DNA from: CBDFKB01 sp965248715
Lineage (GTDB): Bacteria; Pseudomonadota; Alphaproteobacteria; Rhizobiales; Rhizobiaceae
DNA: 64,000 nt
Direction of reading: 5' to 3'
Assembly: GCA_965248715.1 (NCBI GenBank)
Contig: CBDFKB010000008.1
Span: forward strand, 1,674,001-1,738,000
Shown here one piece after another: positions 8,464-16,692 of the stretch. The notes beneath the pieces are model-generated. The model searched no databases, was not told the origin of the DNA, and saw nothing but the letters and a program-made list of their open reading frames with translations. The position numbers were made by a program, and so were the translations under genes. Each line of letters opens with the position of its first letter. Within the stretch, counting starts at the first letter, position 1.

Positions 8464-8805
8464 ATGACCGCGATCAATGAATTCATCGACCACGAGGTAA
8501 AGAGCAATCCGGTGGTTTTGTTCATGAAGGGCACGCCGACTTTTCCCCAATGCGGGTTTTCCGGCCAGGTAGTGCAAATTCTCGATTATCTCGGCATCGA
8601 GTACAAGGGTGTCAACGTACTTGAGGACGATGATATGCGCGAGGGCATCAAGCAATATGCCAAATGGCCGACCATTCCCCAACTCTATGTGAAGGGCGAA
8701 TTCGTTGGTGGCTGCGATATCATCCGCGAAATGTTCCAGGCCGGGGAATTGCAAACCCATTTGACTGAGCAAGGCATTGCCCAGCACGGCCGCGCCGAAG
8801 CCTGA
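8464..8805 (+). CDS. grxD: Monothiol CGFS glutaredoxin (Grx4 family)
   Basis: A 113-residue monothiol glutaredoxin that binds a glutathione-ligated [2Fe-2S] cluster and works with BolA in cluster delivery and iron homeostasis. The active site is CGFS (Cys 30) in PTFPQCGFSGQV. The downstream KWPTIPQLYVKGEFVGGCDI glutathione-binding region is intact. The ATG has GAGAGG upstream. Although downstream of bolA, it is separated from it by two repeat elements that could affect cotranscription. A terminator follows. Confidence 0.96.
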   Translation: MTAINEFIDHEVKSNPVVLFMKGTPTFPQCGFSGQVVQILDYLGIEYKGVNVLEDDDMREGIKQYAKWPTIPQLYVKGEFVGGCDIIREMFQAGELQTHLTEQGIAQHGRAEA

Positions 8806-8841
8806 CAGCCGTCGGTGCCCAGATCAATTCGAAGACAACCT

Positions 8842-8870
8842 GCCCTGCAGAAATTCAGCAGGGCTTTTTG
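8842..8870 (+). terminator. Rho-independent terminator of grxD
   Basis: A perfect 7-bp stem GCCCTGC/GCAGGGC with a short loop, followed by TTTTTG. It lies 37 bases after the grxD stop and ends the purC-grxD stretch. Confidence 0.85.
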
Positions 8871-8881
8871 TTGTTCTGCAA

Positions 8882-9521
8882 TCAGTCGCCCGATGTAATG
8901 CCAGTTTTGTGGATAAAGCCACCGATTAACGGCGCGACGATGTAAAGCCACAACTGGCTCATCGCCTCACCGCCGGCAAACAGCGCCGGACCGAGCGAGC
9001 GCGCCGGAAAGCGCGATGCCGGCGAGATGGATTACTACCAACGTCAGACCGATGATCAGCCCTTCATTGCCGGTTGTTTTGCCGTCTTGGGTAGCGCCAA
9101 GAATGACAATCAGGAAAATTGCAGTGGCAATCACTTCGTATAAGAACACAGAAGTGACCGAATAGTCGGACCAACCGTTTTGCCCAAGCCCACTAACCGC
9201 CACATCATAACCGCCGGTTCGACCGGTGGCGATCACATACAAGACCGACGCTTCGATGATGGCGCCAATCAATTGGGCGATAACATAGCCGATGAAGTCT
9301 TAGGTATCGAGTTGGCCGGCAATCAGCGCGCCCATGCTGACCGCCGGGTTAAGATGGGCACCAGAAATGTGGCCGATCGAATAGGCCATCGCCACCACCG
9401 ACAGGCCAAACGCCAGCGACACGCCCAAAAGACCCACATGGTCGACCATGAAGATGATCGTCGCGCAGCCGAAAAATACCAGCACGAAAGTTCCGATTGC
9501 CTCGGCAATATATTTTTTCAT
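8882..9521 (-). pseudogene. aqpZ: Aquaporin Z pseudogene (nonsense plus deletion)
   Basis: Reading leftward from the ATG at 9521, the protein begins MKKYIAEAIGTFVLVFFG and carries the first NPA motif (GAHLNPAVSMG), as in AqpZ. An in-frame TAA then interrupts it after AGQLDT, directly before DFIGYVIAQLIG, which continues the same aquaporin frame. Later, after VVIHLAGIALS, a short deletion removes the segment that should hold the second NPA motif and shifts the frame; ARSLGPALFAGGEAMSQ and the rest of the C-terminus to the TGA at 8882 follow in another frame. Two independent lesions, one removing a pore motif, make a functional channel unlikely. Confidence 0.9.
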
Positions 9522-9620
9522 GATTGTTCTCCCAATAGGTCCGCGCGGCCACCCGCAGCCGGTCACCAGAATACTATTTTCGCCGATTCGTGCCTCGGGC
9601 AAAACCGAAAAGGTGGCGGT

Positions 9621-9886
9621 CTAGAGCAAATTTCGACCATACGGGATCACTTGATGGTGCCAAATCAGTCCACTCAGCGAGGCGAGCAGCGCACTGCGAT
9701 ACTGGTATCTCACAAGCTGCTCAACGAAACTGATGGGCTGATCTGGCCCACCGGAGGCCGATTTTTAGCGCCTTCGGAACTTTGTTGGGATTTCCTGGTG
9801 GTCGTCCAGACCAAGGCGTAAATCCCGCCTTGCCAGCAGACGCTAAAAATCGGTCAAGTGATCCCGTATGGTCGAAACTTGCTCAA
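9621..9886. mobile_element. MITE-like nested palindrome, family C
   Basis: A 266-bp element, starting with CTAG, with 31-bp terminal inverted repeats at 9624-9654 and 9854-9884 that differ at one position. A second inverted pair (CCGATTTTTAGCG at 9758-9770, CGCTAAAAATCGG at 9841-9853) is nested inside, its right arm directly abutting the outer right arm. A smaller GAGCAGC/GCTGCTC pair lies in the left half. No transposase is encoded. It fills most of the gap between the aquaporin pseudogene and iorB; I see nothing else in the remaining bases. Confidence 0.8.
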
Positions 9887-9987
9887 GTTTAATCAGCAAG
9901 GGGTGCGGAAATGCACCGTGGAAATTTATAGCGCACAACGGTTTTTCGAAGCGGCTCCGGCCTCCTCCGGCCCTTATTACCAGACCG

Positions 9988-11541
9988 CTACGTGAAGGAG
10001 CGAATGGTTTTCAATGCGCCGTCGAGCGCCTCGCCTTTTTCGTCAGCCAAAGCCGCTTCACGCAATCGGCTAGCCCACTTGGCCGCGTCATCACGACCAG
10101 CGATCAGGGCGATGCCCTCCATCACCCGGTCAAATTTCGATAATCCGCGACTATGGGTGTCCGAATACCCTTTGATCAGGCGCCGACAGCGCAAGGTTTC
10201 GACAGCCAGATCATATTCTTCCGACGCATAGCCAAGCGCGGTTGCCAACCATTGGCGCAAATGTTCGCGCTCGATCGCGTGGCGCCAGGTGCGGCGACGA
10301 TAATTCCGCAACCCGCCAACCACAAAGAGCTGCAAAAATCCCCATAATCGGTCACTGCGCTGCCGCCGGCCGCGATTAAACAGGGTGTCGATGCGCCTCA
10401 TCCAAGTCGAACTTGCTTCAATCTTTCGACCGATTCCTGCCGGCAGCATGCCCACAATCTCTTCGGCCCTTGGATGCATGAACTCGGTGATGTGGAGCAA
10501 ATTTTGATCGTCAACGGCCATTTCGCGGTTGATGCGGGTAACGCGGTCGCCGCGGGTTTTTAAATCGGCGACCCGGATACCATCGTCATAGGCCATGGCG
10601 TTGGCAATGTATTTCGCCGCTTCAACGGTCAACATATGGGCCCGCGCCGGGTCATCATAAATTGCCACGTCGCCAAGGTGATCGAGATAAGTATGCCCGT
10701 AGTCGATATCTTGAAAATCGACCACCTTGCGCAACCCCGCCATTGCCATATGGTGGACCGGCGCGGGCAATTGCTCGGCCCTTTCGACCAGTTCCTGCCA
10801 TTGGGCGAGCAACCGATCGCTACCCGTAGCGCGGATATTACTCGACACGTAGGCGGGTTGGTCGACCGGCTCCGGCGCGGCGCCGCCATCGACCCTTGCA
10901 TATGCGTGTGAAAAAGCGCGCAGGCTAGCATCCACCCCACGGGCTGAACTTCGGATCGCCGCCTCGAAACTGTCACGCGAAAACGGCAAGGTTTGCGACC
11001 CGGCCAGAGCGCCAAACAGGCTGGCCGAAATTACCGATCCTGCCGCAACCGCCATCGCCTCCATGTCAAAATGGATGAAACGCATGGCGGCATTGTCAAC
11101 CGCGGCAATAACTTCCTTGGAACTGGCGATGCCATCGCCGGGCACGGTCTTTTCCGACACCGCCAGCGCGCGATGGCTCGAGGCGATCAATGTGGTGCGG
11201 TTTGCAGTCACAAACCCTCGCATCACCGCTCGCCCGGCTTCCATCAATTCCGCAGCGATCAAAATGTCGACATCTCCGGCCGCGGGCATTAGCGAGAATA
11301 CCGGCGTTCGCTCGCTCTTGGGCGCCATTTCAATATAGTAGATCGTGGCGCCGGTGCGCTGGGCAACACCGGCCACCGAAGTCGCCTGCACCGCATAGCC
11401 GTTCAACCTGGCGCAATTCTCGATCCAGTTAGCCAGTACGCCGCCGCCCTGGCCGCCGACCGCCATGATCGCGAGCTTGATCACGGCGTTGGTATCGCCA
11501 TCCACCGCGCTTTTACCAAGATCGAGCGGTTCGGTGCTCAT
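9988..11541 (-). CDS. iorB: Indolepyruvate oxidoreductase beta-type subunit (IorB-like)
   Basis: A 517-residue 2-oxoacid:acceptor oxidoreductase gamma/beta-domain protein with a long C-terminal extension. Residues 20-200 form the catalytic partner domain, with GGQGGGVLANWIENCA and ATSVAGVAQRTGATIYYIE typical of IorB. The C-terminal half matches the extension seen in fused proteobacterial IorB proteins. With IorA it would oxidatively decarboxylate arylpyruvates or other 2-oxoacids to acyl-CoA, passing electrons to ferredoxin or a similar carrier. It starts three bases after the iorA stop and is the last gene of a five-gene leftward operon. Confidence 0.87.
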   Translation of the reverse strand: MSTEPLDLGKSAVDGDTNAVIKLAIMAVGGQGGGVLANWIENCARLNGYAVQATSVAGVAQRTGATIYYIEMAPKSERTPVFSLMPAAGDVDILIAAELMEAGRAVMRGFVTANRTTLIASSHRALAVSEKTVPGDGIASSKEVIAAVDNAAMRFIHFDMEAMAVAAGSVISASLFGALAGSQTLPFSRDSFEAAIRSSARGVDASLRAFSHAYARVDGGAAPEPVDQPAYVSSNIRATGSDRLLAQWQELVERAEQLPAPVHHMAMAGLRKVVDFQDIDYGHTYLDHLGDVAIYDDPARAHMLTVEAAKYIANAMAYDDGIRVADLKTRGDRVTRINREMAVDDQNLLHITEFMHPRAEEIVGMLPAGIGRKIEASSTWMRRIDTLFNRGRRQRSDRLWGFLQLFVVGGLRNYRRRTWRHAIEREHLRQWLATALGYASEEYDLAVETLRCRRLIKGYSDTHSRGLSKFDRVMEGIALIAGRDDAAKWASRLREAALADEKGEALDGALKTIRSFT

Positions 11542-11544
11542 TGC

Positions 11545-13692
11545 TTAGACTACCGCAAACAAAAGACGCGATTTTTGCCGGCGCCTTTGCAGCCAGCCGA
11601 TTATGGCAGTCCTGAACCGGGCCAAGAACCGCTCGGCGGAGGTTGGATTGTGGATTACATCGGCGCGGTAAAAGGACGGGCACAATATGGCCGCATCCGC
11701 CACCTCGCCGCAATTGCCACAGCCGACGCAGCTTTGATCGATGGCGGCGATCGGGTCATCGCGCAACGGGTCGTCTAGGGGTTTGAGCGACAACGAAGGA
11801 CAGCCCGACAAGCGGATACAAGCGTGATCGCCGGTGCAAATGTCTTGGTCGACACCAAAGCGCGGTATGTCGACCCGACGCCCCTGTTTGATTGCCGCAA
11901 TTCTAAGCGGTTTCTCGCGTCGCTGGCGATTGAGCATGCACTCCGACGAGGCGACGATAACTTTTGGGCCACTGTAATCGGTGGTCAGCGCCTCTTTGAA
12001 AGTTTTGCGCATGCGCCCGACATCATAAGTGCAATCGATCTCGCGAACCCATTCGACACCGACGCCCTTCACCGCCCCGGCGATTGTGTGTTGGGTCGAT
12101 TTCGATCGGTTTTTGGCCCGCGACGATAGCAGATCCTGGCCGCCGGTTGCCGCTGAATAATAATTGTCTACTACGACGATTACACCGTCGGATTTGTTGT
12201 AGACCGCGTTGCCGAACGACGACGAAAGGCCATTGTGCCAAAAGCCGCCGTCACCGATGATCGATATGGCTCGCTTGTCGCCACCGCCGTCGAAGGCGCC
12301 GTTGGAGGCCGGGCCCAGGCCATAGCCCATGGTGGCACCACCGATTTCAAACGGCGGCAGGCTGGCAAACAAATGACAGCCAATATCGGCGGCGATTTGG
12401 TGCTTGCCAAGTTCGCCTTCCACAAGTTTCAGGGCCGCGAAAATTGGCCTCTCTGGGCAACCGGTACAAAATCCTGGCGGGCGTATCGGCACGGTTTTCG
12501 ACAGATCAGGCGGCGGCGAGGTTTCCTTTGCGTTCGGGGAACGACGCTGTGCCGGCAAATGGCCGGGAGCTACCTGGCGCAAAAACCCTTCCATACCGTC
12601 TAGCATCACCTGTCCGGTGTATTCGCCAGCCATCGGCAGCACATCCTTGCCAAACAATCTGGTTTTTCGTCCCGCACGAAACAGCATCGAACCAAATGCC
12701 TGTTCAATGAAATCGGGCTGCCCCTCCTCGACCACCAGCACCGCGTCCTTGTCGGCGCAAAAATCCAGAAACTCTTCGACAATCAGCGGATAGGTGACGT
12801 TGAGCACGTATAGGTCAATGTTAGTCTCCCCATACATGTCGGCCAGGTCGAGCTGTTGGAGGGCGCGTATCACACCATTATACATACCGCCTTGCATGAC
12901 GATGCCGATCGCCGCATCACCGGGACCGAATTGCTCGTTGAGGCGGTTTTCGTGAATATATTTTTGCGCCGCAGGCCAGCGATTGTTAATCTTGTCTTGC
13001 TCTTGCGCATAAGACATCGGCGGCAGCACGACCCTGGAAAAGTCGCTGCGAGGATTGGCCAACGCGTCTTCGACACTAAACTTTGGGCGCTTGTTGTCAC
13101 GGGTAGCAAATTGCCCGGTAACATGGCACGAGCGAATGCGCACCATCAACATTACTGGGGTATTGGTCGCTTCAGACAAGTCAAAACCCTGACGCACCGA
13201 TTGCACAATCGACGGCAAATTGGGGCGCGGATCGAGCAGCCAGATCTGCGACTTCATGGCAAAGGCATGGCTGCGCTCCTGCATGATCGAAGAGCCTTCG
13301 CCATAATCTTCGCCGACCACTACCAAGGCGCCACCATTGACCCCTGACGAGGATAAATTGGCTAATGCGTCGGACGCGACATTGACGCCGACCGGACCTT
13401 TAAAGGTTACCGCGCCGCGAATGGGGTAGTGCACCGAAGCGGCAAGCATGGCCGCAGCCGCGGATTCCGAGGCATTTGCCTCATAGCGCACGCCCAGGTC
13501 AGACAAGATATCTTCGGCATCCGCCAATACGTCCATCAAATGGCTGATTGGCGCACCTTGATAGCCGCCCACATAGCCGATGCCGCACTCCAGCAACGCC
13601 TTGGTGATGGCCAAAATGCCCTCGCCGGTGAAAGTGTCGCCTTCGCCGAGCTTCAGTTTCTTGACTTCTTGTACAAACGAGCGTTCGGCCAC
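11545..13692 (-). CDS. iorA: Indolepyruvate oxidoreductase alpha subunit (IorA-like)
   Basis: A 715-residue thiamine-diphosphate subunit. The GTG at 13692 is chosen: GAGG lies eight bases upstream and it avoids overlap with the MarR gene; the longest frame starts at 13788. The pyrimidine-binding domain (GYVGGYQGAPISHLMDVL) is followed by GFCTGCPERPIFAAL and the TPP-binding GDGGFWHNGLSSSFGNA region. The C-terminus has two Cys clusters (CTGDHACIRLSGCP and CVGCGNCGEVADAAILCP) for two [4Fe-4S] centres. The reaction is decarboxylation of an arylpyruvate-like 2-oxoacid to the CoA thioester. The MarR stop lies just upstream, so regulation within the operon is likely. Confidence 0.9.
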   Translation of the reverse strand: MAERSFVQEVKKLKLGEGDTFTGEGILAITKALLECGIGYVGGYQGAPISHLMDVLADAEDILSDLGVRYEANASESAAAAMLAASVHYPIRGAVTFKGPVGVNVASDALANLSSSGVNGGALVVVGEDYGEGSSIMQERSHAFAMKSQIWLLDPRPNLPSIVQSVRQGFDLSEATNTPVMLMVRIRSCHVTGQFATRDNKRPKFSVEDALANPRSDFSRVVLPPMSYAQEQDKINNRWPAAQKYIHENRLNEQFGPGDAAIGIVMQGGMYNGVIRALQQLDLADMYGETNIDLYVLNVTYPLIVEEFLDFCADKDAVLVVEEGQPDFIEQAFGSMLFRAGRKTRLFGKDVLPMAGEYTGQVMLDGMEGFLRQVAPGHLPAQRRSPNAKETSPPPDLSKTVPIRPPGFCTGCPERPIFAALKLVEGELGKHQIAADIGCHLFASLPPFEIGGATMGYGLGPASNGAFDGGGDKRAISIIGDGGFWHNGLSSSFGNAVYNKSDGVIVVVDNYYSAATGGQDLLSSRAKNRSKSTQHTIAGAVKGVGVEWVREIDCTYDVGRMRKTFKEALTTDYSGPKVIVASSECMLNRQRREKPLRIAAIKQGRRVDIPRFGVDQDICTGDHACIRLSGCPSLSLKPLDDPLRDDPIAAIDQSCVGCGNCGEVADAAILCPSFYRADVIHNPTSAERFLARFRTAIIGWLQRRRQKSRLLFAVV

Positions 13693-13702
13693 CTTAAGAT
13701 CC

Positions 13703-14194
13703 TCAAAAATCGTGTTTGCGGACGTTCGCCAGGATCTTGTGCAGGGTCGCAACAAATGCCTCGCGTTCCTCGGGCGAAATCTCGGCAAACATCTGCGCGT
13801 AAGTCTCGGCCATCGCTGGCCAAATCACTTCGAAAGCGTCGCGACCGGCGTCGGTGATATAGACCCTAGTCGCGCGGCTATCTTGTAAATCGGCTTGGCG
13901 GCGTATCAGCCCTTCCGCCATCAAGGCGTCCAGCGCCCGGCTCAGGGTCGATTGTTCCACCACCGCATAGACCGCCAGATGGCCGATCTGCAGCCCGCCA
14001 ATTACTGACAGCACCGCCAGAGCGCGGATTTTCGCCGTCGTCAGACCGACTTCCGCCATCCTTTCCTGGATGCCGGCATTGTAGCGGTCCATGATCCGGT
14101 TCATCAGATAGGGTGCGAAGTTCTGAAGGCCGATTTCTCCGAGCCGCGGCATATCTTCCAGTTCGCCATCAAGGGTTCTGGGTTGTTGGTTCAT
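13703..14194 (-). CDS. MarR family transcriptional regulator
   Basis: A 163-residue winged-helix MarR regulator. The ATG at 14194 overlaps the stop of the upstream FAD oxidoreductase gene (ATGA); the longer frame to 14515 lies inside that gene and is not used. The recognition-helix region VEQSTLSRALDALMAEGLIRRQADLQDSRATRVYITDAG is typical. MarR proteins usually repress neighbouring operons and respond to aromatic ligands. It is embedded between catabolic genes, so it probably autoregulates this operon; a palindrome at 16655-16664 in the divergent promoter region is a candidate site. Confidence 0.9.
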   Translation of the reverse strand: MNQQPRTLDGELEDMPRLGEIGLQNFAPYLMNRIMDRYNAGIQERMAEVGLTTAKIRALAVLSVIGGLQIGHLAVYAVVEQSTLSRALDALMAEGLIRRQADLQDSRATRVYITDAGRDAFEVIWPAMAETYAQMFAEISPEEREAFVATLHKILANVRKHDF

Positions 14195-15786
14195 GCGCCC
14201 AGCCTTTTCGCCAACAAAAACCCGGAGCCGCCGCCAAGACCAGGCCCAGGATGGGTAGAGGCGCCGATGTGGTGTAAATTGCCGATAGTAGTGGCATGGT
14301 TTACCGAATCTGAGAACGGGCGCCAGATAAAGAACTGATCGATCGAGCAGGCACCACCATACGGGTCGCCGCCTACCAGATTGATGTTCAGCCTTTCCAG
14401 ATCCGCCGGTGAATAAGCGCGCCGCGCAAGCTTTATTTTCTGAAAATCGGCGATGTGGTTTTCCAGTATTTTTTCCAACCGGTCGGCGAAAGCTTCGCGG
14501 ATGTCCTCGTTCCATTCGGAACCGGTTTTAATATCTCCGGCGGCATCGCCCTTAATGGTGCGTGGCGCGTCTGGAACTTGCAGCCACAAAATTGCCTGGC
14601 CATCTGGACATCTGGTTGGATCGAGGCGGTGGGGTTGGCCAACGCAAATCGTCGGGGTTTGCGGCAGCATGCCACGCTCGGCCTCGTTTGAGGCTTTCGA
14701 CACAGAATCGATCCCGTCGGCAAGGTGAATCAACGCCACCTGGTCGAGACCATCGCTCAACCATTGCGGCGGGCGCTCAAGCGCATAATGAAGTTGGAAA
14801 TTGCCACGGCCGTGGCGATACGAACTGGCGCCATGGTTCGGCTTGGCCCCGACAATATCCACATCGCGTAGCAGCCGGGCATGCAATTGCCCCGGCGCCA
14901 CCGAACAAACCACATGGTTGGCGGCAATTTCCTCCCCGGAATTTATAACCACACCTTGCGCGCGATTATCACGAACTAAAATGCGGTCGACATCGGTGCC
15001 GGTGCGAATGTCGCCGCCATTTTCCTCGATCAGTCCACGAAACGCTGCTGCCGCTTGTCCGGCGCCGCCCTTGACTACCGGTGCTCCGGCAGCCTCAAGC
15101 GCAAACGCGATCACCTTGCCCATCTGCCCGCCATAGGCCGCGTCCGGCGTTAACCCCGTATGCAATACCCAAGGCGCCCAAAGCGCCTGAATGAGCTCGC
15201 AACGATAGCTGGTTTCCAGCCAACCACGGGCCGGTATCAACCCCTGGCCAAACCATGCAGCCAAATTACGCGGACCGCGTTTCCACATTTGCCGCGCCAC
15301 AAGCTTGAGGGTTTGCCAACTCCACAACGATCCGCCAAGCAAGGCAAACAGGAACGGCGCATCCGCCTCGACATTGGCCACATCGATCCCGTGGCGATCA
15401 CCATCACCTGGCGACAAGGCGTTGAACGCGGCGATATTGTTCCCCCGGTCGGTGGTCAAAACCACGCTGGAACCATCCGGCCGCAACACCGCGGTTGGGT
15501 GCGGTGTATGGCAAAATTCCAACCCGTGACGGGCCAAATCGGCACCAAGGTGCTCGTATGCCGGCGAGGTCACAAACAACACAAAGGTCGCGGCCATCAC
15601 ATCATGATGGAAGCCAGGCAAGGTGATCTCTTCGGTGCGCATGCATCCGCCGAGCACGTCTTCGCGTTCCAGCAACAAGACTTTGTTGCCAGCCGCCGAC
15701 AGCATCGCTGCAGCGACCAGCCCATTGATGCCGCTTCCGATAATGATGTGATCATAACCCATGGTCGCAGGCCGGCTCTCATCCAC
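14191..15786 (-). CDS. Phytoene-dehydrogenase-like FAD oxidoreductase
   Basis: A 531-residue protein with an N-terminal FAD Rossmann motif (IIIGSGINGLVAAAMLSAAG, then EREDVLGGCMRTEE) and a C-terminal FAD motif (GASTHPGPGLGGGSGFLLAKRL) as in the CrtI/phytoene desaturase-like amine-oxidase superfamily. It is clearly paralogous to the divergent gene at 16693: both carry VGQP, DPTR, LWLQV, IKGDA and LVGGD segments in the same order. A GTG at 15786 overlaps the cyclase stop by eight bases; an ATG at 15762 is the alternative. The context suggests oxidation of an imported substrate rather than carotenoid synthesis; no carotenoid genes are nearby. Confidence 0.85.
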   Translation of the reverse strand: MDESRPATMGYDHIIIGSGINGLVAAAMLSAAGNKVLLLEREDVLGGCMRTEEITLPGFHHDVMAATFVLFVTSPAYEHLGADLARHGLEFCHTPHPTAVLRPDGSSVVLTTDRGNNIAAFNALSPGDGDRHGIDVANVEADAPFLFALLGGSLWSWQTLKLVARQMWKRGPRNLAAWFGQGLIPARGWLETSYRCELIQALWAPWVLHTGLTPDAAYGGQMGKVIAFALEAAGAPVVKGGAGQAAAAFRGLIEENGGDIRTGTDVDRILVRDNRAQGVVINSGEEIAANHVVCSVAPGQLHARLLRDVDIVGAKPNHGASSYRHGRGNFQLHYALERPPQWLSDGLDQVALIHLADGIDSVSKASNEAERGMLPQTPTICVGQPHRLDPTRCPDGQAILWLQVPDAPRTIKGDAAGDIKTGSEWNEDIREAFADRLEKILENHIADFQKIKLARRAYSPADLERLNINLVGGDPYGGACSIDQFFIWRPFSDSVNHATTIGNLHHIGASTHPGPGLGGGSGFLLAKRLGA

Positions 15787-16570
15787 GCGGCACCAGTGCC
15801 AAGGCCCTGATCGGACTGCCGGTGCCGTTGGCGATCTTCAGCGGAGCGGCGAACAAAATGGCCCCCTTGGGCGGCAATTTATCCAGGTTGGCCAGACTTG
15901 CCAGACCATAGCGGTTGGCTTTGTGCAACAGATTGTGGGCAGGAAATGGCGGCTCCATGCCCCCGGCGCTTCCGGCATCGGTGCCGATGCATTCATTGCC
16001 CCAACCGACAATGCCTTTGGATATGATATATTCGAGGCAATCAACGCTCGGGCCTGGCGAATGCGGGCCGTTTTCATCGGTATTTAGAAAGGCATCCTTG
16101 TCATCGGCGCGTTTGCACCAGTCGCTACGCATAACTACCCATTCGCCGGCACCGATTTCGCCATAATCGCCTTCCCAGGCTTTTACATGATCGGCTGTAA
16201 GCAAAAAGTCGGCATCTGCCGCCACTTCGGTTGAACAATCGATGACGTTGACCGGGGCGACGAATTTCTGCGGATTGATGGTATCGGTATAGCCATCCGC
16301 ATAATCCTTGCCGGTAACCCAATGGTGCGGGGCATCATAATGGGTGCCGGAATGCTCCCCAAGAACCAGCCAATTCCACGCGAAAAATGGGCCATCTTCG
16401 TCATATTCGGAAATCTTATGTATTTCTACGTCCGGAGTGTTCTTAGCGAAATCCGGCGGCAATTTCAGAATCGGTGTGTCTGGGCCAAGGCGACCGGAAC
16501 AGTCGACCACTTCGATTTGTCCCGACAACAACATGCCTGCCAAATTCTCCAGCGTATTTGCAGCGGTCAT
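15779..16570 (-). CDS. Cyclase family protein (kynurenine formamidase-like hydrolase)
   Basis: A 263-residue metal-dependent hydrolase of the cyclase/kynurenine formamidase family. The signature HSGTHYDAPHHW (HxGTHxDxPxH) supplies the metal and catalytic ligands. Members open amide or lactone-type bonds, e.g. N-formylkynurenine or isatin. First gene of the leftward operon; overlaps the FAD oxidoreductase by eight bases. Together with IorAB, which acts on arylpyruvates, a role in breakdown of an indole or other aromatic amino-acid-derived compound is plausible, but that is inference from neighbourhood. Confidence 0.87.
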   Translation of the reverse strand: MTAANTLENLAGMLLSGQIEVVDCSGRLGPDTPILKLPPDFAKNTPDVEIHKISEYDEDGPFFAWNWLVLGEHSGTHYDAPHHWVTGKDYADGYTDTINPQKFVAPVNVIDCSTEVAADADFLLTADHVKAWEGDYGEIGAGEWVVMRSDWCKRADDKDAFLNTDENGPHSPGPSVDCLEYIISKGIVGWGNECIGTDAGSAGGMEPPFPAHNLLHKANRYGLASLANLDKLPPKGAILFAAPLKIANGTGSPIRALALVPRG

Positions 16571-16654
16571 TTATTAATCCTCCCTGATGCGAGTCGCGGC
16601 GGAACGCCCCGGCAATTAGAACGCGCAAACAACAAGCTAGACAAAATTATATGA

Positions 16655-16664
16655 ATTTGCAAAT
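16655..16664. promoter_or_regulatory. Candidate operator palindrome in the divergent promoter
   Basis: ATTTGCAAAT is a perfect 10-bp palindrome in an AT-rich 120-bp gap between the divergent cyclase and FAD oxidoreductase genes. A TATAAT-like box for the leftward operon (16646-16651 on the complement) lies just beside it. A MarR dimer bound here could control both operons. This is inference from position and symmetry. Confidence 0.4.
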
Positions 16665-16692
16665 ATATCGATGACGATCTGGGGGAAGAAAT

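Noticed and set aside
9180..9821. 213-codon rightward frame over the aquaporin remnant and the family C element
   Set aside because: It runs antisense through the aquaporin pseudogene and then through a palindromic repeat; its sequence is not protein-like.
12856..13347. 163-codon rightward frame antisense to iorA
   Set aside because: Antisense shadow; the leftward frame has the TPP and Fe-S motifs of the real gene.
14195..14515. N-terminal extension of the MarR gene
   Set aside because: Lies wholly within the FAD oxidoreductase coding sequence; the ATG overlapping its stop gives a normal MarR length.
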